A DNA stretch of 64,000 nucleotides from an uncultured Bacteriovoracaceae bacterium (GCA_938034385.1 CALHLC010000048.1:1-64000); one strand, 5' to 3'; counted from the stretch's first letter, positions 18,582 through 29,086 are shown. Notes: a model not told the origin generated them from the letters alone. Numbers and translations: made by a program.

Positions 18582-21500
18582 ATGAATAGTATGATTAAAT
18601 CACGTGATTTATTAATAAATTCGAATAAATATACACTATATTACCCTGAATATTACCAGAATATAATGGATCACTTTAGTCGGGAAGTAAAATTAAGCTT
18701 CGATCAAATTTCAAAGTTTATGGAGGCATCGACAATAAATGAGCTTGTATGGTTTGAATGTTTTTCAAATTCAGAGTTTAACTTGGCCTTTGATAAGGAT
18801 CAAAAAAGTTGTTTTTTATTCAGTCTAAGATTATCTCAAGAGTTGTTTTTATCTGAGAACCTAAAAGATGAGAGTTTAAATCTTTTCGTAAAAAAGCTTG
18901 AGTCTATTTTTAAGCAATCTAGTTTTTCTTGGATAAAATATATAACCTGGAAGAATAATTTAAAAGAAATTGATGATTTTTATCCTGGAGATTTACTAGA
19001 GAGAGAAATAGAAATAAAAAAGAAATTAATTCATTTTATGGATTCTTATAAAGCACCTGCTCTTGAAAAACTATCAAACTTCTCGTTAGATCTATCTTCA
19101 AAGTATGAATTGATTCGAATCCATGTCTTGAAGTTTTTAGCAGTTGTACCATGCCTTGATCATGATAAATCCCAGCAAGAGGTTAAAAGTGCTCTTTTAG
19201 AAATGGTGGATAATCTTCTTGATGACCAGGATAAAATTAAGAAAAAAATATATAAATCAGCAATTGCTTTGCCTATGTTTTATATACTTGCTTTTAAAGT
19301 GGTTAAAGGCTTAAGCATTATTACTCCCGCATTTATCCTTACACCGCTTATTAAATCAATTATTCGATTTATGGCAAAAAGATTTATTGCGGGTCAAAAT
19401 GTCAAAGAAGCTAAAAATGTTTTACAGTCCTTAATAAAAACAAATAGAGATGCAACTTTTGATCAACTAGGTGAATTGGTTATTACTCAAAACGAAGCCG
19501 AATATTATAAGCAAAGAGTTTTAGAAACAATTAATGGGTTCGATGATATTTATGAATTAGGAGAAAAAAACAGTGCTGGAATCTTAAAGGCACACGCTTC
19601 GATAAAAGTCTCTGCCTTGGCCTATGATTTAAAGCCTTATGCTTATGAATATTCTTATGAGCAGATTGCTCCTAGATTGGAAGAAATTTTTGATTTAGCG
19701 ATAAGAAAAAAAGTATTTATTAATATTGATGCTGAACACTTTGAGTATAGAGATTGTATTTGGGAGATTTATAAAGAAGTTCTTAGTAAGGATAAATACT
19801 CGAGCTGGGCCGATACAGGAATTGTTCTACAAGCTTATCTAAAAGATGCATTTAATCACTTTGAAGAAATTCAAAGTTTTTCACAAGAGCGTAAAATTAA
19901 TATGCCTATTAGGTTAGTTAAAGGCGCTTATTGGGATGCTGAAACAGTTGAAGCAAAAGCTCATAGTCATATTGCTCCTCAGTTTTTAAATAAAGTAGAA
20001 ACTGATATTCATTATAGGCAATTAATTTTTAAAATTTTAGAATCAGACTTTCTAGATCTTGCTCTTGCTAGTCATAATATTCATGACCATTGTTACGCTG
20101 AAGCTTTAAAAGATAAATTTTTTCCTAATAAGAAGATCGAACATCAATGCTTACATATGACTTTTGAAGCGTTAAGTTTTGCTTTATCTAAGATGAATTG
20201 GGCCACTAGAAATTATGTCCCTATCGGGGATTTATTAATAGGAATGAGTTATTTAGTTCGAAGGATTATGGAAAATTCTTCTCAGACAGGCTTTTTATTT
20301 CATTCTAGGAAAGAAAACTTTTCTCTACTAGACTTTGATCCTTTGAGGTATTTAAAAACTCAACAAAGATCCAATACTGAAGATAATCTTAATATGAATA
20401 TGAGCTTCTTTAGTAATCCTCCTATTGAGCTTTTTCTAGCTGATAAAAATAGAAATTTTTCTAAATCCTTAAATAAAGTAAGAACAACTCTTCCTTTGAA
20501 TTTTTCAAATAAAGCTGAACCACAAAAAATTTATTCTCCTAATGATCAAACTTTAGTAGGACAAATTGATTTTCTTGAAGCTAAAGATTCATCGGAGATT
20601 ATTAGTAACGCACAAAAGGCCTTTGTAGATTCATCATGGAGAACTGATAAGAGCTTGAGGTTTAAAGCATTGGTTAAACTAAGTGAATTAATGCGAACCC
20701 AAAGAGATGAACTTTCCTCTCTGATTATTATCGAATCAGGTAAAACTGCATTAGAAGCTTACGCTGATGTTGATGAGGCGATAGATTTTGTTAACTTTTA
20801 TCTTAGAGAGTATCAAAAGATTGAATCTGATGAAGTATTTGCCAAAGGGATAGGTTTAATAATTGCTCCTTGGAATTTTCCTTTAGCTATTGCTTGTGGA
20901 ATGAGCGTAGCTTCTCTTGTTTGTGGGAATGCAACGATTTTAAAAAGTTCAGAAAAGACTCCTTTGATTGCTCAATACTTCTTTGAATTATTTTCTCAAA
21001 CAAATACACCTGATTATATTTTTCAACATGCTCCTGGTTATGGACACAGCATAGGTAAAGAGTTAGCAGATGATCCAAGGGTTTCATTTATAACTTTCAC
21101 TGGATCTAAAAAAGTTGGAATGGAGTTATTTAAGAAATCATTTAGTACATATACTCATTTAATTGATGGCCATACTTATAAAAGAGAAGTGATTGCTGAG
21201 ATGGGCGGAAAAAATGCAATAGTCGTGACTAGTAGTTGTGAAATTGATGAGACACTTTCAGGAGTAATGTATTCTGCATTTGCTCATGCTGGTCAAAAAT
21301 GTAGTGCATGTTCTAGAGTCTTTGTACATGTTTCTGTCTTTAAACCTTTTATAAAAAGATTAAAGGATGCACTAGAAGTAATGAGTGTAGGATCAAGCGA
21401 TGACCTCGCAAGCTTTGTAAATCCACTTATTACAAATTTTGATAAAAAAAGAGTTTTAGAATTAATTCATCATCTGAAATCTATTTTAAAAGATGATCAA

Positions 21501-22532
21501 ATACTTAGTGACTCAAAAACATTAGGAGAGAGTCTTATTTCTCCTTTTGTCTTTCATACGAATTTAAAAGAATATGAAGAACAAAGTATTTTTCAGGAAG
21601 AGTACTTTGCACCTATTTTACAAGTGATTAAATATCATAATCTGAATCAATTAAGCGATAAATTAGGGGCCTTAAATAATACTGACTATGCTCTTACAGC
21701 GGGAATTTATTCTCAATCTTATAAGCAAATTGATTTAATTACTTCTAAGCTTGAAGCTGGAAATATTTATGTTAACAGACCTAATACTGGAGCAAGGGTT
21801 GGGATAGAGCCTTTTGGTGGCTTTAAACTCTCAGGGACTGGACCTAAGGCAGGAAGTTCTAGTTATCTTAAATCATTTTGCTTATTAAAAAATGTGGAGA
21901 TTAATAGTGTAGAAGAAGACAGAAGTGATAAAGCATCAAGTGAAACTTCAAAGTTCAATGAAGATGATATTTTAAATAGAATAGAGCACTTACAAAGCGT
22001 CTTTAAATATCAGGAAATTAGAAGTTTAGGTGTTTTTTTAGCTAATCAAATGAGAATAGAGAATCATTATATTCCAGGTCAGCAATCCTATAATAATTAT
22101 GAAATAAAGGTTCTAGGAGCGGCCATAGTGACTAGTGCTAAAGAGCCTAGCCGTGAGTCTTTATTATGGATATCAGCAGCTTACCTAATGGGAATTGATC
22201 AGGTGATCTTCTCTACCAATCAAGCTAACTTTGATACTTTAAAAAATTATTTTAATTTCGAAGGGATAACAATTCATCTTTTATCTAATACCGAAATTAT
22301 AAAAAATTTAAATAAGGATGATGTAGATCGAATTTATATAGAAGGAGAAGGGGAGTTCATTAATCAATTCTTAAAAGAGCTTTCCCCTGTAAAGAATGAA
22401 TCAATGACTAAAGTCTATTCTAGTTTAAGCCGCTTAGTTTTTGATGAGTATGACCTATTACGGATTTTTAAACATGAGCGCTCTTTTGCTGTAAATACTA
22501 TGCGCCATGGAGCTCCTTTAGGACTAAATTAG
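18582..22532 (+). CDS. putA: bifunctional proline dehydrogenase / glutamate-semialdehyde dehydrogenase (PutA-type)
   Basis: This 1316-residue enzyme oxidises proline to glutamate in two steps. The FAD-binding proline dehydrogenase barrel covers about residues 330-590 and includes NIDAEHFEYRD and RLVKGAYW (444-451). The NAD-dependent aldehyde dehydrogenase covers about 640-1105: APWNFPLAI, EMGGKNAIVV and GQKC with catalytic Cys907. The first about 270 residues show no ribbon-helix-helix DNA-binding domain that I recognise, so it is probably not a self-regulating repressor like the E. coli enzyme. About 210 residues follow the ALDH core; in other long PutA proteins a C-terminal domain helps seal the substrate tunnel. 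Proline from digested protein would feed glutamate and the TCA cycle. No ribosome-binding site is obvious. Confidence 0.93.
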   Translation: MNSMIKSRDLLINSNKYTLYYPEYYQNIMDHFSREVKLSFDQISKFMEASTINELVWFECFSNSEFNLAFDKDQKSCFLFSLRLSQELFLSENLKDESLNLFVKKLESIFKQSSFSWIKYITWKNNLKEIDDFYPGDLLEREIEIKKKLIHFMDSYKAPALEKLSNFSLDLSSKYELIRIHVLKFLAVVPCLDHDKSQQEVKSALLEMVDNLLDDQDKIKKKIYKSAIALPMFYILAFKVVKGLSIITPAFILTPLIKSIIRFMAKRFIAGQNVKEAKNVLQSLIKTNRDATFDQLGELVITQNEAEYYKQRVLETINGFDDIYELGEKNSAGILKAHASIKVSALAYDLKPYAYEYSYEQIAPRLEEIFDLAIRKKVFINIDAEHFEYRDCIWEIYKEVLSKDKYSSWADTGIVLQAYLKDAFNHFEEIQSFSQERKINMPIRLVKGAYWDAETVEAKAHSHIAPQFLNKVETDIHYRQLIFKILESDFLDLALASHNIHDHCYAEALKDKFFPNKKIEHQCLHMTFEALSFALSKMNWATRNYVPIGDLLIGMSYLVRRIMENSSQTGFLFHSRKENFSLLDFDPLRYLKTQQRSNTEDNLNMNMSFFSNPPIELFLADKNRNFSKSLNKVRTTLPLNFSNKAEPQKIYSPNDQTLVGQIDFLEAKDSSEIISNAQKAFVDSSWRTDKSLRFKALVKLSELMRTQRDELSSLIIIESGKTALEAYADVDEAIDFVNFYLREYQKIESDEVFAKGIGLIIAPWNFPLAIACGMSVASLVCGNATILKSSEKTPLIAQYFFELFSQTNTPDYIFQHAPGYGHSIGKELADDPRVSFITFTGSKKVGMELFKKSFSTYTHLIDGHTYKREVIAEMGGKNAIVVTSSCEIDETLSGVMYSAFAHAGQKCSACSRVFVHVSVFKPFIKRLKDALEVMSVGSSDDLASFVNPLITNFDKKRVLELIHHLKSILKDDQILSDSKTLGESLISPFVFHTNLKEYEEQSIFQEEYFAPILQVIKYHNLNQLSDKLGALNNTDYALTAGIYSQSYKQIDLITSKLEAGNIYVNRPNTGARVGIEPFGGFKLSGTGPKAGSSSYLKSFCLLKNVEINSVEEDRSDKASSETSKFNEDDILNRIEHLQSVFKYQEIRSLGVFLANQMRIENHYIPGQQSYNNYEIKVLGAAIVTSAKEPSRESLLWISAAYLMGIDQVIFSTNQANFDTLKNYFNFEGITIHLLSNTEIIKNLNKDDVDRIYIEGEGEFINQFLKELSPVKNESMTKVYSSLSRLVFDEYDLLRIFKHERSFAVNTMRHGAPLGLN

Positions 22533-22639
22533 CGTGAATCTAAATAGAATTTGTCAACAAACTGTCAGATCTTAAATACAAAATAAAAAAATGTAGCAAT
22601 TTGTGAGATAATCTAATCAAGTGCTTATCAAGGAGTGAT

Positions 22640-23059
22640 ATGTCAGATTTATCGAATAAAAGAAAAAGTGTCTTCAGTGCTCATAACCAAGGGATTATTA
22701 ATAAAGAGTTAAAGGTAAATTTAATTATCTCTAATCTTCTTATTTTGTTCGGTCTTTTTCTTGTTCTAGCTTTATTTTTCTACTCAAAGATGGATATGGA
22801 GTTAACAAATTCTTTCATAAATTTAGTGATACCCTTAACTCTTATATTTGGATTTTTCTTATTTTTATCTATTTATATAAATTTATTTTTTGCCTTCAAA
22901 GCATCAGCTCCAATTTATAGATTACATAAATACTTTAGAGAAGTATCTCAAAAGCAAGAAGTATTACCTCTAAGCTTTAGAAATGATGATTATTATAATG
23001 ATCTTCCGCCTTTAATTATTGAATCTTATCAAAGATTATCAAAAAAAAATGTTCAATAA
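22640..23059 (+). CDS. membrane protein with two TM segments and a lone HAMP-like domain
   Basis: This 139-residue protein has an AAGGAG ribosome-binding site. Hydrophobic segments at about residues 27-48 and 60-87 are followed by APIYRLHKYFREVSQKQEVLPLSFRNDDYYNDL. That run has the P-I-x-x-L start and the acidic second-helix region of HAMP linkers. Nothing follows that could be a kinase, cyclase or chemoreceptor output domain. The periplasmic loop is only about 11 residues, so it is unlikely to bind a ligand there. It may pass signals to a partner protein or act as a dimer module. It lies between putA and gcvP, ending one base before the converging gcvP. Confidence 0.72.
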   Translation: MSDLSNKRKSVFSAHNQGIINKELKVNLIISNLLILFGLFLVLALFFYSKMDMELTNSFINLVIPLTLIFGFFLFLSIYINLFFAFKASAPIYRLHKYFREVSQKQEVLPLSFRNDDYYNDLPPLIIESYQRLSKKNVQ

Positions 23060-23060
23060 C

Positions 23061-26027
23061 TTATTTTAGGTCAGAGTAAATACGTTGTGTAAGTTGATCT
23101 ATATTTAATTCTTTCAAAGAAGCAGGTGAGATTTTATCTTTTAAAGGTGAGATAAGATTTTTAAATAGTATTCCATCCTCTAGTTTTTCAGATAATGTTG
23201 GTTTCTTGTTTGCTTCTAATTCATTGACTCTCGTAATAGGAGTAAAGTGAGGAACAGTTTTTAAAATTTCAGGTTTATTATGAATAATTTCTGAAATATT
23301 TATTAAAACATCAAAGAACTGATCAAGCTCAGACTTAGTGAAACTCTCAGTCGGCTCAATCATTAACCCGTAAACTTCAGGAAAAGCTACAGTAGGAGCG
23401 TGATAACCAAAATCTAAAAATAATTTCCCGACTCGAGCGATAACTTGAGACTTACTAATTCCTATCTCTTCAATTTTACTAAATGCCTGATCGCTAAGAG
23501 TTAGAATAAATTCATGCATTCTTGGGTTTTCAACACTTTCAAATGGAAGAGTTGGGTATATATCTTTAAGTTTATGAAAGAGGTACCGTGCACTTAAAAC
23601 AGAATAGGCTGACATTTTTCTAATGCCATCACTACCTAAGGCCTTAATATAGGTATAGCATCTAACTTTATGAGCAAAGTTTCCCCAATGTCTGTGAAAG
23701 CTGCCTATACTTTTACTAGGCTTAAAAACTTGGTATTCATTTTCATTTTTTTGAATCTGCATTCCAGGTAGAAAATCTACTAATTTTTTACTAACAGCAA
23801 CAATGGCATCTCCAGGTCCACCTCCACCATGAGGTATGGTCCATGTTTTGTGAAGATTATTATGAACAGCATCTACTCCTATGGCATCTAAATTAATATG
23901 ACCTGCAATGGCATTCATATTCGCACCATCCATATACACTAAGCCTCCAGCACTATGAATCTTTTCACTGATTAATTTAAAATTCCTTTCAAATAGGCCG
24001 GCAGTATTAGGATTAGTAATCATAATGCCTGCGATTTTACTTCCATGATCCTTAAGGATTTTATCTAAGTGTACTAAATCTACTTCACCTTCAGGAGTAG
24101 ATTCAAGAGTCATGATTTTATAGCCAGCAACTTGTGCTGTCGCTGGGTTAGTTCCGTGAGCTGAGCGTGGGATTAGAATGAGGTCACGTTCTTGATTTAA
24201 ATCTTCATGATAGGCCTGAAATAACTTTAATCCAACTAATTCACCTTGAGCTCCTGCAACCGGTTGAGTTGTTACACCTGCTAGTCCAGTGACATTTTTA
24301 AAAAATTCTTGAATCTCAAAAAGTATTTCTAAATTTCCTTGGACATGCTTTAAACTTGATTGTGGATGAGTAGTAGTAAAGCCTTCAAAACTAGCACAGA
24401 AGTCATTGATATAAGGGTTATACTTCATAGTACAAGAGCCAAGAGGGTATATTCCATCATCAGGACTTAAATTTTGCTTTCCAAGTAATTGATAATAACT
24501 CACCACTTTTTGTGCGAGGTGATTTTGAAAATTACTAGGATGAACTCTTTTATATTCTGGAGAGATGTCTATAAGTCCTAAGCTGTCCTCACCATTAGGA
24601 AAGTGCTCTTTGAAAAATTCTATCAAGTGATTAAGATCATTTCTACTTTGATTATCATTGAAAAAGATCTTTAATTTCTGTGAGGATCCTAATCTTTTAG
24701 AAACATCGACTCCAATTTCTAAATTTTCTTTTATGGCTAGTTCTTGAAGTTCTTTAATGTTTTTATCTAGCTCTAGAGTAATTTCATTAAACGAAGGAGC
24801 ACTAAAGGCGATTCTTATACCTTTTAAGTTTTTAATACCATTAATAAAGAATTCTAAATTATGTCTAGATTGTTTAATTTTTTCTTCAAGACCACTGCTG
24901 CCCCAATTTAATAAATTAGCTCCGGCTAAAGTTGCAACAAAAGATTGATTAGAACAAATATTAGATGTCGCTTTTTCTCGTCTAATATGCTGCTCTCTAG
25001 TTGAGAGTATAATGGATTTGCATTCAACACCATTTAGATCTTGGGCCTTTCCAATATATCTACCAGGAGCTTGCCTTATGTGAGCTTTATTAGATTCGTT
25101 ATACCGTACAGCAAATATCCCTAAACCAGGACCTCCAAAGTTTTTATCAAGTGCTAGATTTTGAGCTTCTCCTACTATGATATCTACTCCCTCTTTATTA
25201 CTCCCAAATTGAGATGGCTCCTTAAGAGCATTATTGGCGAGCATGATTGGGTCAATAACAGCAGCACTTTTCATTTTATTAGCATGAGCAAAATCAGTCA
25301 GCGCATCTATGTTTTCTAGAGTCCCTAGAGAAGTAATTTGAGAAAATATAAGAACTCCACAATGAGAAAAACTTTTTAATTTTTCAAGGTCTACTTGAGC
25401 ACTCTTAGAGTTAAGAGGACAAAAGTTTAATTTAATACCAGTATTTTTAGTCAGAGTAAGTAGCACTTCTTTATCAGCAGGGTAGAGCGAGTCAATAATA
25501 ACAACTTCGCACTCTTTTCTATAAAGTCTTAACCCACATTTGATCGCTTCAAATATTCCAGTAGACCTTTCGTATAAAGAAGCATTAACGGCTTCAAAGC
25601 CAGTTAACTGACTAAGAATACTTTGATAGATCCATAAACTTTGAAGTGTTCCTTGAGATCTTTCTGGCTGGTATGGAGTATAAGCAGTCGTTAGGCCTCG
25701 TATAGAACAGATATCACCAATGATAGGACTAGGCTTAAAATGAGTAAGGCCATCACCTATAAAAGAAGTGAGTTTTACATTTTTTTGAGAGATACTAAAT
25801 ACATGTTCAGCCAAGAAGTTATAATCTTTGATTCCTTCTATGAAAAATTCATTTGAATCAAAAAGGTTATCATGCTCTATATGATCAAAGAGATCTGAAA
25901 GGTTGGATTTTCCACAAACTTCAAGCATTTCAGAGATGTCTTCATCACTGGCCGGTATATAGTTGTCACATAATTCTCTAGGAAGTGTTTTAGGATTATA
26001 AGGAAAATTAGGCATTTTATCGATCAT
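23061..26027 (-). CDS. gcvP: glycine dehydrogenase (aminomethyl-transferring), P protein of glycine cleavage
   Basis: This 988-residue PLP enzyme joins both halves that are separate (GcvPA, GcvPB) in many bacteria. The N-terminal half has RGLTTAYTPYQPERSQG and GFEAVNASLYERST. The C-terminal half has LGSCTMKYNP and HKTWTIPHGGGGPG, where Lys727 is the expected PLP lysine. It decarboxylates glycine and passes the aminomethyl group to the lipoyl arm of GcvH. Neither gcvT nor gcvH is in the window, so the system is encoded at more than one site. The fused length and order match the usual 950-residue P proteins. Confidence 0.95.
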   Translation of the reverse strand: MIDKMPNFPYNPKTLPRELCDNYIPASDEDISEMLEVCGKSNLSDLFDHIEHDNLFDSNEFFIEGIKDYNFLAEHVFSISQKNVKLTSFIGDGLTHFKPSPIIGDICSIRGLTTAYTPYQPERSQGTLQSLWIYQSILSQLTGFEAVNASLYERSTGIFEAIKCGLRLYRKECEVVIIDSLYPADKEVLLTLTKNTGIKLNFCPLNSKSAQVDLEKLKSFSHCGVLIFSQITSLGTLENIDALTDFAHANKMKSAAVIDPIMLANNALKEPSQFGSNKEGVDIIVGEAQNLALDKNFGGPGLGIFAVRYNESNKAHIRQAPGRYIGKAQDLNGVECKSIILSTREQHIRREKATSNICSNQSFVATLAGANLLNWGSSGLEEKIKQSRHNLEFFINGIKNLKGIRIAFSAPSFNEITLELDKNIKELQELAIKENLEIGVDVSKRLGSSQKLKIFFNDNQSRNDLNHLIEFFKEHFPNGEDSLGLIDISPEYKRVHPSNFQNHLAQKVVSYYQLLGKQNLSPDDGIYPLGSCTMKYNPYINDFCASFEGFTTTHPQSSLKHVQGNLEILFEIQEFFKNVTGLAGVTTQPVAGAQGELVGLKLFQAYHEDLNQERDLILIPRSAHGTNPATAQVAGYKIMTLESTPEGEVDLVHLDKILKDHGSKIAGIMITNPNTAGLFERNFKLISEKIHSAGGLVYMDGANMNAIAGHINLDAIGVDAVHNNLHKTWTIPHGGGGPGDAIVAVSKKLVDFLPGMQIQKNENEYQVFKPSKSIGSFHRHWGNFAHKVRCYTYIKALGSDGIRKMSAYSVLSARYLFHKLKDIYPTLPFESVENPRMHEFILTLSDQAFSKIEEIGISKSQVIARVGKLFLDFGYHAPTVAFPEVYGLMIEPTESFTKSELDQFFDVLINISEIIHNKPEILKTVPHFTPITRVNELEANKKPTLSEKLEDGILFKNLISPLKDKISPASLKELNIDQLTQRIYSDLK

Positions 26028-26084
26028 AATGGTTCCTATAAATTTGCGAAAAATTCAGCTATAGTCTAAATAAAAGGAGCTTTG

Positions 26085-26822
26085 ATGTCAGCAAAATTTA
26101 AGCTTAAAAATCGTGAAAATTGGATTAAATTTCCATTGGATAGACTTAGCTTAGATCCTAATCTGATGCGTAACTTTTTATCTAGTTGTCCCGAGATCTC
26201 AGAGGACCTCGTTAGGACAATATCTTCTTTTGTTGGACAGAGAGAATATAGCTTTTATTTAGATGAAGATCAGCTAGGATTAGCTCTAGTTAATCAAAAG
26301 CCACTTTATATAGATATAAAAACTACTCTAAATTATCATCGAGAAATTTATCATAAAAAAGGTTATAAAAATGAACCTTTTTATAAAAGTATCAAATCAG
26401 CTTCTATGAAAGTGATAGATATCACCTGCGGAATGATGAGTGATAGTCTACTTATGAACTATTGGGGATTTAAAGTGCAAGCTTTTGAAGCAAATCCAAT
26501 AACTAGTTGTTTAATACTAAATGCTTTAAAAATTCATCCTTTGGAGAACTTTAAGTTTATACCTCGCGAATTTTCTTGGGATTTAATGGACGAAAGTGTC
26601 GCTTTTTATGATCCTTTTTTTAGAAAAGATAAAGAAAAGACGAGTCCTAAAAAGTCTATGCAAGTTTTAAGAGACTTTGATAAATTCTCCTTTCTTAATA
26701 GGCCATTAGAAATTGAGAAAGTAGTTGTGAAGAGACCTAAAGGATCAGATGAAATTTGGGAAAAAGCTCACCATCAGTATCACGGAAAGAGCGTACGTTA
26801 TGATGTTTATCAAAGTACTTAA
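26085..26822 (+). CDS. rsmJ: RsmJ-like 16S rRNA methyltransferase
   Basis: This 245-residue protein has a SAM-binding core VIDITCGMMSDSLLMNYWGF, equivalent to the LDATAGLGRDAF motif of RsmJ (16S rRNA m2G1516 methyltransferase). EANPITSCLI and YDPFFRKDKEK-x-SPKKSMQ follow, the counterparts of ERNP and LDPMFPxRKKSA-x-KKEM. The ATG at 26085 is preferred: AGGAG stands five bases upstream. A TTG three bases earlier is in frame. The N-terminus is longer than expected for a compact methyltransferase, but bacterial RsmJ proteins of similar size exist. The stop codon TTAA is shared with the converging gene. Family assignment is by motif only. Confidence 0.72.
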   Translation: MSAKFKLKNRENWIKFPLDRLSLDPNLMRNFLSSCPEISEDLVRTISSFVGQREYSFYLDEDQLGLALVNQKPLYIDIKTTLNYHREIYHKKGYKNEPFYKSIKSASMKVIDITCGMMSDSLLMNYWGFKVQAFEANPITSCLILNALKIHPLENFKFIPREFSWDLMDESVAFYDPFFRKDKEKTSPKKSMQVLRDFDKFSFLNRPLEIEKVVVKRPKGSDEIWEKAHHQYHGKSVRYDVYQST

Positions 26823-27562
26823 TCTTGAATAAGTTCTTGGATCTCTGAACTAAACTCTTGAGAAATTTTAAGTTCTTTATCTTGAAAGAACTTTTTATAT
26901 TTATTTTTAAATCCGCTAATTGTTTTTTGGATCCTCTTTTTTGATTCTCTCGAAAAATTATTTTTTGATAATAAGACAAATAGGTATTCATAACTACCCT
27001 CAATGTTTATTTGATAGTCTTCGTAATCGATTTCATGGAGACCTGGGCTTTGAGATCCTAGTGTATCTTTAGAAAAGCTATGTATAGCACTGAGCATACC
27101 TGCACAAAGATCGGCGTTAAAGTCTTTTAGCTGACTACTTAAAAAGCTGTACTCTAGCACACCAGATTGTCTATCTAAGATCATTACACCTAGAATATCA
27201 CTCTCTATTTCCTTTAGTAGTATTTCTGATTCGCTGACCCCTTGAACCTTAGATTTAAACTTTCTTTTTAAAGCTGTAAAAGAAAATTGATTTTCAATTT
27301 TATGGTTAATTTTATCAACAAGTTCAGAGATGCTTTCACTTATATACCGAGAAATAAGTTTACCTATCCAGGGAGCGAGGGCATCTATAATAGGTTGAGG
27401 ATCTTCTTTTAACTGATATTTTAGATTTTTAACGAAAATTTCTTGATCTTGCTCTATTCGTAAATTTAGCTTTTTTTCAATGAAATTAAGTTTTTCGCTT
27501 TCTTCACTAAAGAGAATAGTCTTTATAGTTTCTAGCTCTTGTGAGTCTTGGTTTTGCTCCAT
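26819..27562 (-). CDS. roadblock/longin-like protein, partner of upstream coiled-coil protein
   Basis: This 247-residue protein has no signal peptide. The N-terminal segment LETIKTILFSEESEKLNFIEKKL resembles a segment found in front of OmpA-like and SPFH-type proteins in other bacteria. Residues about 120-205 have the strand-helix pattern of a roadblock/LC7 or longin domain: GVMILDRQSGVLEYSF, a helix with FSKDTLG, and YLFVLLSK. Such domains typically bind small GTPases or form dimers. Its ATG overlaps the stop of the upstream gene in TAATG, which suggests translational coupling and a joint role. The upstream protein has a matching LKIIQDILFGQE start, so the two share an N-terminal motif. Exact function unknown. 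Confidence 0.6.
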   Translation of the reverse strand: MEQNQDSQELETIKTILFSEESEKLNFIEKKLNLRIEQDQEIFVKNLKYQLKEDPQPIIDALAPWIGKLISRYISESISELVDKINHKIENQFSFTALKRKFKSKVQGVSESEILLKEIESDILGVMILDRQSGVLEYSFLSSQLKDFNADLCAGMLSAIHSFSKDTLGSQSPGLHEIDYEDYQINIEGSYEYLFVLLSKNNFSRESKKRIQKTISGFKNKYKKFFQDKELKISQEFSSEIQELIQD

Positions 27563-27987
27563 TAATTTCTCATAGAAGGTTTTTGCTGTCCTATATTGGC
27601 AACAAAACTACCAGCAAAGTTTTGAAACATTGTGCTAAGTTCTTTTTTACTTACATATTTCTTTGATAAGTTGGCTTCAACTTCTTTTTTATGAGTATTG
27701 AGATCTTTAGTTATCTTGCTCATCATTTCTTTTTGTGAATACTTAATTTTATCGATAGAGTTTTTTAATTGTTCAAAATTTTTTGTAGTCTTATTTGTTA
27801 ATGAGGAAATATTTTGAGAGCTTGAGTCAGAAAGACTGACTAGGGTAGAGTTCAAGTCAGCTTCAACTTCAGATATTAAGTCATAAATTTTAGAAAATTC
27901 ATTATCACTTTTTGAAGTAATTTTTTTGATTTCTTGACCAAACAAGATGTCTTGGATAATTTTTAGATCTTTTGCAGTTTTTGCCAT
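27562..27987 (-). CDS. coiled-coil protein coupled to the roadblock-like protein
   Basis: This 141-residue soluble protein starts after a good AAGGAAGG ribosome-binding site. It begins with KDLKIIQDILFGQEIK, similar to the start of the downstream protein, then has a Lys/Ser/Asn-rich region (about residues 25-115) with heptad-like spacing that should form a long coiled coil. It ends NIGQQKPSMRN. The stop overlaps the next start in TAATG. The pair may be a scaffold with its regulatory partner. No known family identified. Confidence 0.65.
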   Translation of the reverse strand: MAKTAKDLKIIQDILFGQEIKKITSKSDNEFSKIYDLISEVEADLNSTLVSLSDSSSQNISSLTNKTTKNFEQLKNSIDKIKYSQKEMMSKITKDLNTHKKEVEANLSKKYVSKKELSTMFQNFAGSFVANIGQQKPSMRN

Positions 27988-28145
27988 TGTTTCCTTCCTT
28001 AGAAATAGGTTCTAAATATTTTATCTATAAAGTTAGATTAAATCTAAGCAGGCCGCGTAAAGACTGATTACTTTAGTCTTTTTTTCTGTGAAGGCAAAGA
28101 TTCACCACGGTAAAAAAAAATAATAAACAAAGATACAATAGACTC

Positions 28146-29084
28146 ATGATGTTAATTAAATTTTTGCTTATTTTTGTTTTTATTTTCAATGCCAGTGCGG
28201 ATGTTTGCTTAAAGGACGTAAGAGAGTCATTAAGTAATATATCATCAAAGGGAATACCTGATGTTTTTAGTACGCAAGATTTCATGAAATCTAAGGAGTA
28301 TACTAAATCTATACGGAACATTTTTGGATTTAATAATCATTTTCAAGGTCTGGTTTATCACCCCAGTACACAAGTTTATTATTTAAGTGGTGGAGATTTT
28401 AAAAATAAGAAATCAATGCTTTTATCTTTAAAAAACGAAGATCAAGAAATTAAGGCCTTTCAAAGATTAGAATTAAAAAATGAATTTGATCATTGGCATT
28501 TAGGTGGGATTAATATTTTTGAAAATGTTTTGATTGCTCCTTTTGAAAAAATGGGTCTTAATAATGATGATTCAAGTGTTATTCAATTACTAGATATTAG
28601 TGACCCTCATGATATTAAAGTTCTTGAAAATTCTTTTTCAAGAATTGGAATAAATTATGGAAGTGCAGATATCATGAAAAGCCATGATGGTTATTATTTG
28701 GTCGCAGGTAATTCGGGGCAATTAGATGTCTTTTTTTCAAGAGACCTTTACGGAGAATTTCAATTTGTAAAAACAATAAAAGAAAAAGTTTTTAAAGCCT
28801 CTTATATTAAACTTTTCTCAGAATGTAATGGTAAAACCTATATCGCAAACTTTAGTCCTAAGGGATTTTTATCTAGCGGAAAGAAGAATATATTACAATT
28901 ATTTGAACTTGATATTGAAGAAAGTCACGTAGAGAAATTAGAGAAGTATACATTTCATTGTGACAAGAAGTGCAGTTTTAGAGGAGCAGTAGGGGTTCAT
29001 CAAATAAATCAGAAACTTGAAGTTGTTTCATCTAAGCAAAACAAAGAAAAAGAAAATAAAATTAAATTTCAACATTTCAAATAG
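28146..29084 (+). CDS. exported protein, possibly beta-propeller-like
   Basis: This 312-residue protein starts with MMLIKFLLIFVFIFNASADVC, a signal peptide with likely cleavage after NASA. The mature part has regularly spaced beta-strand segments. LLDISDPHDIKVLENSF resembles the LVIVD-type repeat (D-x-S-D-P-x-x-x-x-V-L) of some secreted beta-propellers. Cysteines are few (Cys at the start of the mature chain, and a HCDKKC stretch near the end). No catalytic motif seen. It lies divergent from the roadblock pair and ends two bases before the converging ppx gene. Function unknown. Confidence 0.65.
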   Translation: MMLIKFLLIFVFIFNASADVCLKDVRESLSNISSKGIPDVFSTQDFMKSKEYTKSIRNIFGFNNHFQGLVYHPSTQVYYLSGGDFKNKKSMLLSLKNEDQEIKAFQRLELKNEFDHWHLGGINIFENVLIAPFEKMGLNNDDSSVIQLLDISDPHDIKVLENSFSRIGINYGSADIMKSHDGYYLVAGNSGQLDVFFSRDLYGEFQFVKTIKEKVFKASYIKLFSECNGKTYIANFSPKGFLSSGKKNILQLFELDIEESHVEKLEKYTFHCDKKCSFRGAVGVHQINQKLEVVSSKQNKEKENKIKFQHFK

Positions 29085-29086
29085 GT